A model generated the notes under the pieces. It saw only the letters and a program-made list of their open reading frames with translations, had not been told where the DNA came from and ran no database searches. The translations under genes and the position numbers were made by a program. 64,000 nucleotides of DNA, taken from NCBI GenBank assembly GCA_019916065.1, contig CM034234.1:12878520-12942519 (forward strand), in the 5' to 3' direction. The stretch is from Vitellaria paradoxa. Lineage: Eukaryota > Streptophyta > Magnoliopsida > Ericales > Sapotaceae. Below, piece after piece: positions 11,501 through 24,087 of the stretch; positions within the stretch are counted from its first letter, which is position 1; every line of letters begins with the position of its first letter.

Positions 11501-14500
11501 AGGTGCAACTCATTTCTCTTTAAAATAAAACCAATTTATTTTAGTGTTGCATCTATGATAAATCATGCTTTCTATTCCTCGTTATAGTATGCTTTCAATG
11601 CCTCTGTACGTCCTGTGAATCAAAAGGCTGTTTGATGTTTCTGCAACCAAAACAATGTCCATTGAAATGGAAGAATAAAGGGGTAAACAAACGTGCTTAT
11701 TTTAGGAAGCAAAGCATTCAGAAAACTTTCCATTCAAAATGAAATTTGATGCCTTTTGACTCTACCTTTGTGTCTGTTTGTCAATAACAATTTGGACATC
11801 GTTCATCTACTTCCTACATGCCACAAATCAATGCATCATGCATTGCATGGTCAGTAGGGGTGCAAAGGATCTGAGAGCCAAGCTTTTGATTGATCAAGGT
11901 CCTTTAATTATTGTGTAGTTGAGCTCAGGCTTGTTCTCGAAGAGGGTGAACTTGAGCTCTGGCTCGTTTCACTTTCATAAGCTTAGACTTGATCTTGGCT
12001 AAGCTTAATTCATTTATGTGTAACATATAATATTTTGTTAATTATATATGTTATTTTTTATAAAAATAATTATAAATATTATGTAAATTTTTATTGTTAA
12101 TGAGTTGAACCAAGCTCAGCTTGTTCAAATTTGGCTTATTTAGTAAATGGGCCTGATTTATTTATTTTTAATTAAAGTTCAGCTTGCTTACTTTGAACAT
12201 AAATGAGTTTTATGGTTAGCCAAGCCCTAGCTGTAGACTTGTAGTTGTTCATGAACAAGAAGAACTCAGTTGATGTGCCCCTAATGGTCAATAATGATAG
12301 CTTATATTTACTTGACATGTTTGATCAAACTGCTATGTGAACAAATTTTTCTGCTCTATAATGGAAGCTTCTGCTACCTAACCAATATGTGGGGCCAATA
12401 CCGATCTGTCATAATGTTGAACTTTCTATGAGAATGTGCATGGTTTTAGGAGCAATATTTATTTCCCTAAAATGTATTAAAGTAAAAGGCCATGGGTTAA
12501 CTATTCTCCTGATTGATCATTTATATTTCTTTTTCCCTATTTAATTCCATTTGATGTATCAGATGGTGCTTATTTGTAGGTTGTTAATGGCTTCTTTTGG
12601 GGTGGGAGACCTGTTTCTAGTCATGATCCAAAGACAACCCATACAACTGCACTGGGTGTAAGTGATTACGGCTCCCAAATATCGATTTAGACTTCAATTG
12701 TTGTACTTTTCTTGGCTGCAACGTTATGTGAATGCATTTATATGTAATGCAACCAACTTGGCTTGGTTTCTGAAGAGGAAGATTTGATAATTGTGCGTTC
12801 TATACAGCTTATCCCTTTGGGCACTGGATCTGATTTTGCCAGAACATTAAGATGGTAAACATTGTTTCTTTTACAGGCTTCATTTGTATATGCCATTCAT
12901 AATTAGTTTTGGCTCCAGGATGTTAAATGCAAATGCATGCTGTCGTTTGTTTAATCAGGAAAAATGATCCTCAAGATGCCATTGAACGCATAGCTAAAGG
13001 TGAATCCACTTTATCAGTTAGATTCCATGTCTCACATTATTTTCATTAATTGATACTTGTACTCACTGTTGCAGTTTCTGTAACTATCTATTATCATGCT
13101 TATTTTCAATTTTACTGTAATAGAGATTTGTTATTTTTTTTTTTTATAGGGCTGAGATCTAAGATTGATGTTGGAGTAATTATTGGTCGAAGTGGAGAAT
13201 CTCATTACTTCCTAAATGTTGCTGATATTCATTTGTAAGATTACTTTCTTGAGAAAGCATTAGACTGTGCTTGATTAAAAAGCACATGCTGGTTTAAAAT
13301 TTTGTTTCCGTGTTCTGTGGCATTTTGCAGGAGTGCAAAAGCAGGTTATTTTGCATCTAGGTACAAAAGATTTGGAAATTTTTGTTACGTTATTGGTGCT
13401 TTGCAAGCCTTTTTTGGGCACCATAACCAGGATCTTAAGATAAAGGTACTTACGTATCATTGTTCTCCATTAAAATAGTTCTTTCAGCTATTTTTATATG
13501 CCATGTATTATTAGACGATTCTTCTATGTTTTTGAGTTAAAACATTCAATTATAACGGCACTTCTTGTGTTGATGAAACTTGATCTGTTTCATTTAGGTC
13601 AATGAATGTGAATGGGAAGTATATCCTAAGGTGACAGCTCTGTGCATTGGAAATGCAAAATTCTTTGGTGGTGGCATGAAGATTACTCCAAATGCTGACC
13701 CTTCAAGTGGAAATTTTGAGGTATAAAGTTTGATTCACCATTTTGTGATTAATGTTGTACCAGGTATTTTATATTACATCATTTAAGTGACCTTCAGAAA
13801 GTTTGACTTTTGCAACTTGTTTATGTACAGTTGGTGATTCTTCAAGGCTTCAAATGGTATGACTTCATCCTTAAGCTACATAGGCTGTACAATGGAACAC
13901 ATCTGTCGGTTAAAAATGTATTTTCAAGAAGGTATGCTCTTTCTAAGAGGAAAGGTTTGTTTTTTTTGTTTTCCTTTTATTGATTGATTTTTAATATTCC
14001 TATTCCCTGCCTTTCTTTCCTGAATTGCAAGGAATGAGAAAATGTGCCAAACACATGGTTGATATATATAGCTTGTACAATAAAGACAGATCTGGTCAAT
14101 ACCAACCATGAAGATGATTTGCGACAATCTATAACATTTATGCTGCAGTCCCTCCACTGGCAGATTTTATAGTATATCATTAACTGAATTTATAAATGGC
14201 CAGCACTTTTACTAATCTTTCCATGATTTAGGCTGAGATGTGAAATTTTTTATTTCTAAGATCTCATTCCTTTCGAGTAATGATGTTCAATCTCTCAGTA
14301 TAAGCTTGTTGAACCATTCTGCATGCTGCTATTTTGTTTAGCCGGCTGGGTTTGTTCTTATTATTTGTTGGCAATGACATTTTTGTAGACATATTTACAA
14401 TTAATGGGTGAACAGGAGAGTAGGAAGTCATACCAACCGGGTGGGGCTGATTTGGTCCTTTTAGCTCATAGTCTGACCCTCTAGTTCTCTAGAAAACCAG

Positions 14501-15028
14501 CCTCCTCCTACTTGACAAATTTCAATGTTAATCTAGACAAAGAAGAGTGTCGTGAAATACTAAACAAATCTTAGGTATGTTATGATTATCATGGTGTCTT
14601 GGGTTGCACCGGATGCGATGTTCATTCAGAGTTAATTTTGTGGTGAGCAATTTTTAAGGGCCTTTTGGTCCATTTCTATGTTGTGATCCGGCACTTTGTG
14701 GGAAGATGTTTATGTGCGAGTGTGTGTGTGTGTGTGTGTGTATTTGTGTTAATTTTGATAGGTAGATGTTCACATATTATACAAGCCAATATATGAACAA
14801 ATAAATCTTTGATTAAGCTAAGTTGGTCTTACTCATTATTCTTGAGCAATAGCTTTCAAAGTGGTGTCTTTCTGAGCTTCTTGTTTCTGTTGCAGTGCAC
14901 ATTCGATTGAAGTGGAGGAGCTTGAAGGCAGCAGTAGCAGCATTTATGTGCAGTCTGATGGTGAATTTCTAGGGTTCCTTCCTGGGAAGTTTTTCATTTT
15001 ACCTGCCATTATTGAAATGATACAATAA
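8547..15028 (+). CDS. LCKB2: Sphingoid long-chain-base kinase 2-like (diacylglycerol kinase catalytic family)
   Basis: Exons: 8547-8706, 8803-8879, 11304-11357, 11443-11502, 12580-12657, 12808-12854, 12959-12999, 13150-13234, 13331-13445, 13598-13720, 13831-13931, 14896-15028. They join in phase with GT-AG introns to give 357 aa. The protein has the DAGK/LCB-kinase catalytic signature: VVNPRGANG near the N-terminus, the nucleotide-binding [14 protein letters not shown] block, and the LGTGSDFAR motif, followed by the C-terminal beta-rich lobe. The family phosphorylates sphingoid bases or related lipids at the expense of ATP. The closest plant match I recognise is the LCKB2 class annotated as mitochondrial; localisation is not evident from the sequence. 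The first ATG in frame is 8547, and a second (8577, giving 347 aa) is equally plausible. Introns 2 and 4 carry transposons. Confidence 0.9.
9414..9945. repeat. Array repeat copy C (three 120-bp units plus tail) in LCKB2 intron 2
   Basis: Three units with the ACATGG..GTCGAAAG anchor start near 9417, 9537 and 9657. The 170-bp tail seen after array B follows, at 9770-9940. These units look better preserved than those at 3-6.6 kb, which suggests a younger or less decayed copy. Confidence 0.7.
9863..10718. mobile_element. Inverted-repeat element with captured CIPK 5' end
   Basis: About 150 bp at 9863-10035 is repeated in inverted orientation at about 10570-10718. Both arms contain CCTAAAGTTGGTTTTGAAAT, CCGTTCAATTATTGTGAAG and TTTAAAGGGTAAATC (the right arm in reverse complement). 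Mismatches and one ~20-bp indel separate them. The ~530 bp between the arms holds a promoter and coding fragment of a protein kinase gene on the minus strand. Long terminal inverted repeats around a host gene fragment are typical of Pack-MULEs, but I could not define a 9-bp target duplication. The left arm also overlaps the array-repeat tail, so assignment to Mutator is inference. Confidence 0.55.
10068..10510 (-). pseudogene. Captured CIPK (CBL-interacting protein kinase) gene fragment: promoter and N-terminus
   Basis: On the minus strand an ATG at 10238 opens 56 codons before a stop. It includes [18 protein letters not shown] followed by [13 protein letters not shown], matching the N-terminal kinase start of CIPK/SnRK3 proteins: the glycine loop and the VAIK-type lysine region (here AMK). 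The rest of the kinase and the NAF/FISL domain are absent, so it cannot be active. Upstream on the same strand a TATA-like TTTATATAA lies near 10490-10497, suggesting that promoter and leader were captured together. The glycine loop reads GHGTLVRV where the family usually has F and K, a sign of decay. Confidence 0.7.
11855..12283. mobile_element. hAT-type non-autonomous element in LCKB2 intron 4
   Basis: The ends are TAGGGGTGC and, in reverse complement, TAGGGGCAC. The flanks are ATGGTCAG and ATGGTCAA, an 8-bp target duplication with one mismatch. End sequence and duplication length fit the hAT superfamily. The inside has no transposase frame. Confidence 0.7.
14720..14742. repeat. GT microsatellite in LCKB2 intron 11
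   Basis: About 11 GT units lie in the long last intron. Confidence 0.8.
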
Positions 15029-16700
15029 CGTAAACATTTTGAAGAACATCAATTCAGCAAAATAACAAAAAGAAAGATTGAGAGAGAGTTTCATCAGCCC
15101 TTGGCTGAAATTTTATCCTGAGATTTTGGGCACCATCTTGCAGTTTTTGCCTTGACTAAAATTTTATCCTGACAAATTGTTGGCACCATCTTAAAAATTA
15201 CAAAAATATAAAAAAATGTGTTTTTATAAGTTTTTATTATCTTCCTCAACCATCGCTATCATTAGTCACAAACATCACTTACCACTGACTATCATCCAAT
15301 ATCGCTCAACCACCACTAACTGTCACTGACTATCACCACCTTCGATCGTCGTCACCATCGGTCGTGACTCACCTTTGATCATTGTTGTCACCATCTATTT
15401 CCAACCACAGTCAACAAATCACCAATTACCTCCGACCATTACTGGCCGCCATCACCCAACTTTAATCACTATCGTTTGTCGCCGCCCACCTTCGGTCGCT
15501 TGGTACTCTCTAAATACTATAATTACAAACCAATAATTATTGTTATCAAACACGTTTTTAAGTTTATATATATATATATATATATATAAAAGTGAGATGG
15601 GACTCAATGAAGTTTTTTTATGAATAATCTCTCCTGAACTTATTGGTGGTGCACTTTTTTTGTCCTATGAAAGCAAAAATAAAAAATTAAACACAAAAAT
15701 TATTAAAAATTGACAATTTTGTCAGATGGGCCTTAAAATATCAGAGCTGGCATGGGTTGTTAAAATGTATTATTGGAGATTCACCATTTAAAATTATGTT
15801 TCATTATTTTTTTTGGGTAAATTATAATTAATACTTTATAATTTCATCACTAATTTTACTTAAAAGATTTGTCTTTCAAATTGTTCCACTTTGTTCTATC
15901 TATGCATAGTTCAATTTTACTTTGTCCCCCTTTCTATAATGGATTGCTAAAAAAATATGGTGGAAAACGCTAAGTGTCCAACATGTGACATTTTTTATTA
16001 GTAAATTTGATGAAAGAAGGTAAAGCAGAACAATTGAAATGTACTCTAACAAAGTGTGATGATTTAAAGTGCAAATCTCAAAGCAAAATTGGTGTCAAAT
16101 TTAAATAGCAAATCTCAAAGTAAAATTGGTGTTGGTTTTTTTTTTTTTTGCTTTTGTAACAGGATATTATTCTAACTCTATTCATTTTTGGCTATTAATA
16201 AAAGTTGGACTTATTAAGTTCCAGAACTAACTTAAGCTTTTATTTGGGAGAAGGTGAATAGGGGTGCGAGAAATTAAATGAGAAAAAATGAAAAAATTTA
16301 CAATGTTTGGGAGGAGATGAGTGAGAGGGAAAAGAAGTAAATGGAGTGACCTATCCAATTGAGTTTTATTACATCATTTTCATTTTTTATCTAACTATAG
16401 AAGAAAGAGATGCATAATATCTACTCCCTTCCTGTCTTATTTTTTGCATATTTGTTTCCCTACTTTACCAGCATTTCTACCATCTATACTTTGTGCTTTT
16501 GTGTGATTCTTCTGCTTAAAAAGGAACAAATACTATCTTCTTTGTGATTATTCTTTTCTCAGGCTACCCTGCTTGTATTCATACTTATCCTCTTTCAATT
16601 CTCTTCACCTGCTTTCTTTGCAACCTTATTAGCAGCGCCATTTTATTTAGATAACTATCTTTACAAATAACCATTATTACCGGCTTCCATCATCAATTTA
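15029..16700. other. Intergenic DNA with a Tourist-like end fragment
   Basis: No gene was recognised. Sequence at about 15660-15735 resembles the right end of the element at 4104-5703, ending in ATGGGCC. The CACC/ATC-rich stretch at 15240-15500 resembles that element's left-inner part. A truncated relative is therefore likely at about 15180-15735. A TA tract lies at 15569-15588. Confidence 0.45.
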
Positions 16701-16840
16701 GTCTTGCGAATTTGGACAATTCCGTTGTGGGAGATGACTACATGGAGAGATGTCTTCCGTCATGGTTGAGCCACAATAGTCCCCTCTTCAATCACATGTT
16801 ATACTCATCTATTTGTTTTCCTTACAGCTTACATCTGTTT

Positions 16841-16877
<37 letters not shown>

Positions 16878-17107
16878 CTTGCATCCCCCAATCCCTCATT
16901 TAAGTTTAGGCTCAAAAAAATTTTCTCTAAGCGAAGTTTCTTTTTGCTTGGTCATAATTAGGGGATTTGTTTTCATTGTGGAAGGATTTTTTTTTTTCAG
17001 AAGCTTAGGTTTATATTAGAAAGGGTTTAAATTTGTTATTAGCTCAATTGTTTATGGAGGCCTACTTATTTTGTTTCTCTTTTGTCTTGTGCATTAACAG
17101 ATGGTAG

Positions 17108-17138
<31 letters not shown>

Positions 17139-19249
17139 CCTCCTTTTGGTGATTCTATTCTTAGTTTGAGCATTTTTTTGGGTTTTTTTTTTTAAATTTT
17201 TTGGGTATTCACAATGTAGATTAGATATTTTTTTTGGGAGTTTTTAGACTGTCATTTTCAAATATTTTGAAAATATTAGACTTGTTATTTTGTTTCTATG
17301 TATCGTGTTCTATGAAAATGAATTTTTTTATTTAATTTTTACTAAATTTTAAAGGTGGGAATTTGATAAATCTCGTGAATCATTGGATCTATAATACTAT
17401 TTACGTTTTGAGCTAGAAACTTGGATAGTTTATGTCTTTAATTTTTTTTTTTTGGGTGTGGATTTGATTGTAAAACATACAAATTCGATTTTCTTTCTCT
17501 CTTTTCTTTCTTTATTTCCCTTTTTTTTTTTAAATCTGTTGAATTTAAAATATGCCTTATTTTAATTTTTCCTATTTTGTGGATTCTTTGTGTTGAAAAT
17601 AACATTATCAAGAGATTATTTTCTTCAACTTTCATTTTTTCATTTTTTTTCTTTTTTGGTTGCCGGTATTAGAAATACCATAGATGAATTGTTAGTCATA
17701 GAGAGTCATCAGAGTGGTGGGGAATGTTAATGTGGTACTGTTAGAGGTCTTCATGCTCAGTTAAGTTTTTTTTTTTTTTTATTTTTAATTTTATGATTTC
17801 CATTTAAACTTTTTCTTTTTAATAGCTTTTAATAATTATTTTACTGTTGTTGCTTCTTTGTGTCCCCTATTTTGTATATTTTTCTAGATTTTTTTGTTGA
17901 GTTCGTTTTTTTTCTGCATGGTTTTCAATGATACTTTGCTTCTATTTAAACCTGAAAGATTTCTTACATTTATCTGTATAAAATCAGTTCATTTATGTCT
18001 ACAAGATGAAAATTAAGTCTTTACTTAAAATTTGAGAATGATTTGGCAATCATTGATACAATGAACCTCTAGTCTCTCTTTACATCGATCTTGATATAGT
18101 ATTATACAGGTCTCGTTTAGTTTACTGAAAAATAACAAAAAAATTTTATAAATCTGTTAATTTTATATCACATCAATTTTTTTCTTTTACTGCACGCATT
18201 ACGAATTCTCAATTTATCTCATTTTTTCTTACTCCAAACAAACCCACGGTGTGCCTGTGAGTTGCAACCATTTTAGCAACTGGGTCTGACTCGTTTGATT
18301 TCATGACCTCAACTTTGTTCATCTAAAATGGCTGAAATTTCTTGACGCTGATCATGATCAGGGTGAGATGGGTTCGTACAGAGAAAGTTGCTTCTTTTGG
18401 AAAGAAAAAGTGATGAGCTGATTAGAGGGAACTGTTTCAAATGGTCCCAGCTGCTTCAACCACAAGCTCAATAATTCAAACATTGTGTGTATGCCTCTCC
18501 GATGAGTATTGCACTATTAATAAAAATAAATAAATAAATAAAGAGGCATTTGGAAGACCAAAAATAAAAAATATTTTTTATAAACTTTTATTAATTTTTA
18601 CTAACTTTTATCCGTTCTTATTTTCTATGAGTTTATTTTAGAACTCTAAATTTAACAAATTTTTATCAATTTTTTATAAAGCCAACTTTCTGTCAAACTT
18701 TTTTGACCTTTGACCAAAATTACTCGAGAAGGGGTAGTTGAGATGAAGTTTAAACGGGTTTGGTTTGAATTTTTGAGTTATGACAATTAAATACCAAAAA
18801 GTGATTGACAAAAACCATTATTTTTATTTTATTTTATTTTTTTGGGTCTTTCAATCGCACCCGAAATGCACTTTTATAACAAAGTAACATTAGTACATTA
18901 CCATATCATTACAGTAAAACTTCAAAAAAATCTGGTAAATAAAAGTTTCCAAAATTTATTTACTTAAAAATCTGAAAGACTAGCATACCGTTGAAAAAAA
19001 GGAATGTAATTCAGCTGAGAAATATCGGCTGAAGCTCCTAAATACTACTGAGCCACAAATCCGGTGAGTACCACAACCTAAAGGCAGGACACTGCCAAAA
19101 CCCTCCTCATGTTTATCCCTTTGTAAGCCCAAACTAATCAAAATTCCAGAACAAGTTTTTAATATTGTTAGATCTAAGGAAGCCTACCAGAATCCATGCA
19201 GATGCCTTCATAGATATATATGTTTGTATATCTGTAATGAATCCACACC

Positions 19250-19284
<35 letters not shown>

Positions 19285-21282
19285 TGAAACAAGACAATTT
19301 CAAGATCATTAAACAGTTATAGATAGTTCTTGAGATATATGAATCCACTCAATTAGCAGGATTGTAACAAGATATGAATGAGCAGAAAACAAGCCAAAAA
19401 GCTCATTCTTCAGATGTTAAATCTGCAGGGCTCCAACTGCCCAAACAGCCTCCATTAAAAAACAAAGTCGAAATGGATTAAATTGACAAGCGATAAGCAG
19501 TTCCCATGTTTACACTACACTTCAACCATTGTGGATGATTCACATCCTTGAAATGAAATGATCTAACCATATACTCAAACAGTGGTCATGTTTGCACTTC
19601 ACAACCATTGTGGATGATTCACGTCCTTGAAATGAAATGATAAATATATATAAATATATGTATTTACATAGCGTTGCTAATTAAATCACTGTACACAAGG
19701 ATACAAACCACTGTGGCAGGAAGCAATCTGGTAACAGTGATTCAGTTACAGATTAAAATAGAAACCCCTTTCCCTCCAAAAATTCCCCGGACAATTAGAC
19801 AATAAGGGTACGCCTTTGTGAATAATTTGCATTGTGTTTTGCCCGTCAGCTACCTACATATCCAACAGCGAGCGAACCGGATCCAAAAGGAAATGAGGTT
19901 AAAGAGCGGAGGTACTTGGCCAATGGGCTAGGTTTGGGGAACTAAATTTCAAAAATTAAAATATGTAGCATACAATCCAAAAGTACCATAGTAGTAAAGA
20001 ACTATTAATTGTAAAACCATAATAACTCTATGATCCTGAAAAATGAGCTGCGCATCCAATTCTATGGTTTTAACTAGATAAGTAGTGATATCAACTCAAT
20101 CAATTAAATTGAGATAATCAATCAACAAACTAAAGGAACTCACATATAACGAGGAAAATCCTAGAATCATTTCTAGGCAAAACCTCAAGTCTGTTTAAGG
20201 TGGTCACCCTTTGAAAATCAATCTATTATAAAACGATCAATACAAGAGTTTTCTGACCAAGTTGGTTGAAGATGCTAATTGCCTAGACCTAACTCTCTCT
20301 TGCTCAAATCCATGATTAATCAATCACTAAATAGATTGACCTTGTTCTTCGACTTGCAGTCCACCTAAGAGTTCACCCCTTTGATTGTAGAAGGAAAGTT
20401 GTCAATCTTTTTCCTGGCTAGAGCTACTTGAAACTTCCAGAGATAATAATATTTGATACTAATTGCTTCAATGATCATTCTCATAATCCCTAGCCTTTTG
20501 TAGATATTCTTTAAATAAGAAATAACCCCAGATCCGGGATTCCCTAATTATGTCCGATTCTTTGAACTCTGCCAAAAATCTGTTGGACCACAATTGCAGC
20601 CATCATGCGGTGTTAGGTGCGGATTTCCTAGAGATCACTTCCAAAAGCTGCAGAGGAGAAACTGCATGTGGTCGTACCGCGGTCATTCCAGAAACAACTT
20701 TCAAATTCTGCACATAAGAAACCACGTGCCATCATCCCGTGGCTCTATCTGTTGACTTTCCAGGAACAACATAGTTTAGGAGGTACATTGACCCACAGGT
20801 GTGGTGGATCCTGTGAGGCCAGTGGCCACCGATGGATATTCCATATCTTCATTTTCTGAATCAATGTCTCACAGTTTCAACACTCCATGGGTTCTACTGG
20901 CCTTTCAAAACTTCTACTGTCATTTGGGAGGTACACATAAATCAAAATCAACTTGACAGAACAGAGGTCAAAAGACTCAAGTCTATCTCTAAAACAAGTG
21001 AGTACACTGGATTCGGGATTATATTTTTCACTTGACATGGCCTAGACCTAACATATCCAACTTCAAAGAAAATACATTGTATGGTATATCTATCAAAGGG
21101 GATAAATAGCACGTAAAACTATATCATCCACGATTCAATTGAACCCATCTCAAAAAAGGAAATACGTCCACAAAGATTTGATTACATCCATATGGAAGGG
21201 ACTCAATCTTGCAGAAATAAATTCAAAAGACCTAAAAAAAAAAGGCGTCAGCACTAAACCTGCAAGAGAACTTGAGGCAAGG
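16700..21282. other. Non-genic region between LCKB2 and PSRP5
   Basis: I found no exon chain here. Visible simple repeats are CT (about 16845-16875), TA (about 17112-17131) and GA (about 19253-19281). A ~78-bp direct duplication centred on CCATTGTGGATGATTCAC occurs near 19524 and 19602. A short segment at about 18110-18243 has GTTTAG and CCAAACAAACC ends and may be a small MITE. The sequence just below 21283 probably includes the PSRP5 3' untranslated region. Confidence 0.5.
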
Positions 21283-22166
21283 TCAGACATTTTTGTTCTT
21301 CTTCATCTTTGAAGGTGGCCATCGACCCTTTTTCCTCAACCGGCGCTTTCGGACAAGTTTCTTTCTTCTAAGTCTAATCTTCTTAGCCAATTTCATTCTC
21401 ATCTTCTGTTCAAGCTTTAACTGCAGCTTGGACTCCAAAGGTAGGTTTTCCACTGGTACAGCCTCTTCCTCATCCTCATCCTCACTTTCCGTGGGAGGCT
21501 CAGCACCATCCGGGCTTGTCCCATCAACATCAGAGGATGCTTTAACAATCACAAAACCTCTTTGTTTGAGGATAAAGGATTTATGAGCTTGAAGTCCATT
21601 GAACAATTTTGGGCCCAGAGTGATGGTTTGCTTGCGAAACCTGAAGACTGAAAGAAAATACCAAATTTTGGATGGTCTTTCTGAGATAAATTAGAACTAT
21701 AAGAAAATCAAATAAAAAGGGATTGTTACACAATGTGAGGAGAGGAAGGTGCATAAGCAAGATCACCTGTTTGAAACAATGACTGAATAAAAAACCAAGA
21801 CCAACAAAAATGCAAGAACAATCTAAACTAGAAAACAACTAAATAAAAATAGTTGGACTGTTGGCTCAAGAAATGAACTTTTGAAACTTGAAACAAATAC
21901 CAGCTAATCAGCCACTAAAAAAATCAAAAATAAATAGAGAGAACCCAAATTTGCAGGAAGAATGCTCACCGAAGATTGGCCCAAATTTTGAAGAAGATAA
22001 CAAACGCAAAAGAAGAGAATGCTATGAGCGATTGGAGAGGAGAATCGTACTTACAGGAATTTGCAGAGATGGGAAGAATTGAAACACATGGCGTTGGTGA
22101 CTTCGAAGACGAAGAAGAAGGAAGAGAGGTGAGAGAAGGGTTGCTGCTGGAAAGGCGGAGAGCCAT
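21283..22166 (-). CDS. PSRP5: Plastid-specific 50S ribosomal protein 5 (PSRP5, cL37)
   Basis: Two exons, 22166-22055 and 21647-21283, joined by a GTAAGT...CAG intron, give 158 aa. The N-terminus (MALRLSSSN and a Ser/Thr-rich stretch) is a typical plastid transit peptide. After an acidic spacer (SEDEDEEEAVP) comes the conserved basic C-terminus, with KLAKKIRLRRKKLVRKRRL then KKGRWPPSKMKK. This is the signature of PSRP5, a small component of the chloroplast large ribosomal subunit. Length and exon structure fit the family. The start is the first ATG in frame, and the junction gives an uninterrupted frame. In Arabidopsis, to my knowledge, this gene lies next to ALADIN, as here. Confidence 0.9.
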
Positions 22167-22302
22167 CTCTGATCTCTCCCTACTGGCGTTTAGTCTTTGG
22201 ATAACATTCCTTTTCCAATTTGTAGCCTCTAGTGCGAGTACAGCAGTGATATAGAGATAGACGAGCACAGATAACCTCACCTGTATACATACATACACGC
22301 GC

Positions 22303-24087
22303 ATTAGTTTTGACCCATGTAATGCACGAAATTATACAATAACATTTGGAGTAAAAATAATTATAAATTTATAAAAAAATAATTATAAATTTACAAAACT
22401 TGCAATTTATATTATGAATAAAAAAATTTAAATTTTATGAGAATATGAATAAAAAAATTTAAAATTTACGAGAATTTGTAAAGATTTATTTGTTGTCTTT
22501 TATTATTTTTGTAAAGCTTCAAACACATTCAAAATTTTGTATGAAAAAACATAATTCTTTTAATAAATTACAAATATTCTAATAAAATTACATAATTTCA
22601 TAAAATATTTATCGAGTTATTTTTTTATATTCATATTTTATTTGCATCAATTTTAGTAATTTAATAAAATTGATCAAAGTCAATTTTTCATATAATATTA
22701 AAAGTTTATATTTTACTAAATATCAATCTAACCCAATATTAAAAATTAAAATTTGCTCAAGAATATATATTAAATCACAAACTTACTTAATTCATCTAAT
22801 CTCTTTTTTTATTTTAAATTATTTTGTTCATTTTAATATACATTTTTCTTTTTTTAATTCTTAACTTATTTTGTAAAATTATATATCGAGTTAAAAATAC
22901 TATTAATTGCAATAGTGTTAAAATAAATTTTGGGTAGTTTTATAAAAATAACTGAAAACTACAAATATTATTTTTTTAATTGTATTTAATAAAAATAATT
23001 CAAATACTGATTAATAATTATTAAGAAAACTAATTTAACTCTAAAATTAAACATAAAAAAAATTACTCTCTAGCTTAATTAAATTTATGAACATCCAAAC
23101 CTAGTAAGTATTTTTCTTGATATTTTAAATGTAAAATATACTAAAAAGTAAATTTTTGTTGAATTTAATTTACATTCAATCATTTTAAATCAATTTTCAA
23201 TCCTAATTATTATTGAAACATTTTTCTCTGTGTTTTAAAATTTAATTACAAACATATTTGAAATATGCAACAATAGTGAACCGGAAATGAACCCATTTTA
23301 AAAATTTATTAACTCACTTCACGTTATTTATAAATTTTTTGAACGGTCGCAATTCTTATAATTACATGATACAACTTTAGGTTATACCAAAAAAAAAAAA
23401 AAAATCTAGTTATAACTATGTATCAATTGATTTTGTAAAAATAACTTAAATTAAATAAATATCATTAATTGTATATTATGCTTTATGAAAAAATATAATC
23501 AATCCAACTACTTTAAATTTAAAATTAAAATTTAAAAAAATCACTCCTAAACTAAATTTATTTAAAGATTTGTAAAAAATAAAAAATAAAATAATGAATA
23601 TAAAGAGTACCACATTGGATAATAATTTTTAATTAATTTCATAAAAATAACTTAAATAAAAATATTATTGTCAATCATATGTGTTTTATAAAATATGTAT
23701 TTTATAAATTAAAAACAAATAGAGTTAATGCATGACCAACTTAAATTAAAATTAAAATTTAAAAAATAATTACTTCCGAAACAAATATAATCATATAAAA
23801 ACCCAACTTTAATCAATCTCAACTCACTAACAATGACACAAATATAAATATAAATATAAAAAAATAACTCAATAACTATTTTACAAAACTATGCAACTTT
23901 ATTTGAATATTTGTAATATATTTAAAAATTATGCTGTCTATAAAAAATTTTGAATGTGTTTGAATCACAAAAAATAAATAAATATCTACAAATCTCCATA
24001 AAATTTAAATTCGATACTCAGGGCAACTTTTATATATTTATATTAACTTTTTTTACAATTTCGTGCATTGTACAGGTTAAAACTAAT
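22303..24087. mobile_element. 1.8-kb AT-rich element with ~33-bp terminal inverted repeats
   Basis: The left end ATTAGTTTTGACCCATGTAA continues as TGCACGAAATTAT. The reverse complement of the right end reads ATTAGTTTTAACCTGTACAA then TGCACGAAATTGT. The interior is almost pure A/T with no frame. I could not see a target duplication, so the superfamily is uncertain. It fills most of the spacer between PSRP5 and ALADIN. Confidence 0.55.
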
